Origin: Sedimentisphaerales bacterium
Lineage (GTDB): Bacteria; Planctomycetota; Phycisphaerae; Sedimentisphaerales; SG8-4
Direction of reading: 5' to 3'
Assembly: GCA_016932895.1 (NCBI GenBank)
Contig: JAFGCA010000800.1
Location: 1 to 5,397 of the forward strand
DNA: 5,397 nucleotides
Below are positions 4,577 through 5,397 of this stretch, one piece after another. A program made the translations under genes and the position numbers. The notes beneath the pieces were generated by a model. The model did not search any database and had not been told where the DNA came from. It was given only the letters and a program-made list of their open reading frames with translations. How positions within the stretch are numbered: position 1 is the first letter of the stretch; each line of letters starts with the position of its first letter.

Positions 4577-5397
4577 TTAGTGCCGGTAAAGAAATTCCTT
4601 GCTGTTGATCAGCGCCCACGCCAGATCGTTCGCCGCCAGTTTCGTGTTGTTTCCACTGGTTTGGAAATAGCGCTCCGTTGCGGCCAGTTCGACCGGCGTG
4701 GGATACCGCGACAGAATGTTCAGGTACATCATGTTGATGAGCATGGGCCGGTTGCCCTTGGCGGTCCGAATCAGCCCGCTCAACCGCCGGCTGCGCTCGA
4801 TCTTGCTCTGCACGTGCGTGGAGTTGAGCAGGTGCAGCCGCTGGGCGTCGCTGGGCTCATTGTTGCGCTCGGATTCCAGTCCCGTATCGCGCGAGGGCCG
4901 GCCGAACATCTCGAGGAACTGGCTGGTAATGCTCCCGTCGGCCAGTTCGATGGAGCGATGCTCCTCCGGAATGAAGGTAAAGGGCTCCGGAATCGCGCTG
5001 GAATAACTCTCTTTCGTCCCCGAGATCCAGCAGAGGGCGTCGATCAGGACCTCCGCTTCGAGCCGGCGCACGGGATAGCAGGCAAACAGGGCTTCGGCCT
5101 CGGGGTCGTCGCTGCGCGGGATCGCGGACTGCTGATACGTGCGAGAATTGAGAATCAGGCGATAGATGTGCCGCAGGTCGTAGTTGGACTTCACCAGCTC
5201 TTTTTCGAGATAGCTCAGGACCTCGGGGTGAACGGCTGGATTGTCCGGGCGGATATCGTCCGGCTCGTGGATAAGCCCCCGGCCCAGCAGCCAGGACCAG
5301 ATGCGGTTGACGATGTTGCGCGCGAACCACGGGTTGTCGAGGGTAATCAGCCAGTCGGCAAAGACGCGGCGCGGATCGTCGCCGGGCCGATCTCCCA
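4577..5397 (-). CDS. DUF1553 (PSD1) domain protein, C-terminal part
   Basis: 272 residues are visible; the gene runs off the right edge, so the true start lies outside. The frame is open to the edge, and the in-frame GTG at 5194 is an internal Val, not a start, because the family continues upstream of it. That upstream part reads GDDPRRVFADWL, then NPWFARNIVNRIWSWLLGRGL, PDNPAVHPEVLSYLEKEL. Downstream are LRHIYRLILNSRTYQQS, the RRLEAEVLIDAL helix, an F-x-x-MFGRPSRDT block, SERNNEPSDAQRLHLLNS, MYLNILSRYPTPVE and the terminal LAWALINSKEFLYRH, all typical of DUF1553. In planctomycetes such proteins usually carry an N-terminal cytochrome-c-like PSCyt1 domain and a DUF1549 (PSCyt2) domain, expected just beyond the edge. 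It is transcribed before the DUF1501 gene. A redox or surface-polymer role has been proposed for the family but not shown. Confidence 0.93.
   Translation of the reverse strand, partial: GDRPGDDPRRVFADWLITLDNPWFARNIVNRIWSWLLGRGLIHEPDDIRPDNPAVHPEVLSYLEKELVKSNYDLRHIYRLILNSRTYQQSAIPRSDDPEAEALFACYPVRRLEAEVLIDALCWISGTKESYSSAIPEPFTFIPEEHRSIELADGSITSQFLEMFGRPSRDTGLESERNNEPSDAQRLHLLNSTHVQSKIERSRRLSGLIRTAKGNRPMLINMMYLNILSRYPTPVELAATERYFQTSGNNTKLAANDLAWALINSKEFLYRH

Noticed and set aside
4577..5194. DUF1553 gene starting at the GTG at 5194
   Set aside because: The frame continues open to the window edge and encodes recognisable DUF1553 sequence upstream of this codon, so the GTG is internal.

Overview
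The window looks like chromosomal DNA from a planctomycete-type bacterium (Planctomycetota or a close relative, perhaps from a metagenome). The main evidence is the tandem pair on the minus strand at the right: the C-terminal half of a DUF1553 (PSD1) protein followed by a Tat-exported DUF1501 protein. This two-gene module is highly expanded in Planctomycetota and some Verrucomicrobiota. Most of the window is GC-rich; the first ~160 bases are visibly richer in A and T.

Layout. Positions 1-158 hold a striking perfect inverted repeat (13-bp arms, 8-nt loop) and an open frame entering from the left edge that ends in a TAATG junction with the next gene. Positions 159-859 hold a two-gene plus-strand operon: a HEPN-domain protein and a minimal nucleotidyltransferase (MNT) overlapping by 22 bp, the arrangement of HEPN/MNT toxin-antitoxin pairs. 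Positions 860-1406 contain no intact gene. They do contain two small hairpins and, on the minus strand (973-1205), the remains of a conserved-looking small protein broken by two frameshifts and lacking a start codon. Positions 1407-3203 encode an exported protein that joins an N-terminal type-1 copper (cupredoxin) domain to a PQQ-dependent glucose/sorbosone dehydrogenase beta-propeller. Convergent with it, 34 bp away, is the minus-strand operon: DUF1553 (4577 to beyond the right edge) transcribed first, then DUF1501 (3238-4560).

How the parts relate. The right two thirds are extracytoplasmic genes: an oxidoreductase with a possible built-in electron acceptor, and the planctomycete DUF1553/DUF1501 surface module. 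The left third looks like an accessory spot: a toxin-antitoxin-like pair, a decayed small gene, hairpins and a change in base composition. I found no RNA genes, CRISPR arrays or insertion-sequence genes. The points most worth a second look are the HEPN protein that has an R-X6-H motif but lacks the tyrosine of the R-X4-6-H-X-Y motif, the copper-dehydrogenase fusion, the twice-frameshifted small gene, and the large hairpin upstream of the HEPN/MNT pair.
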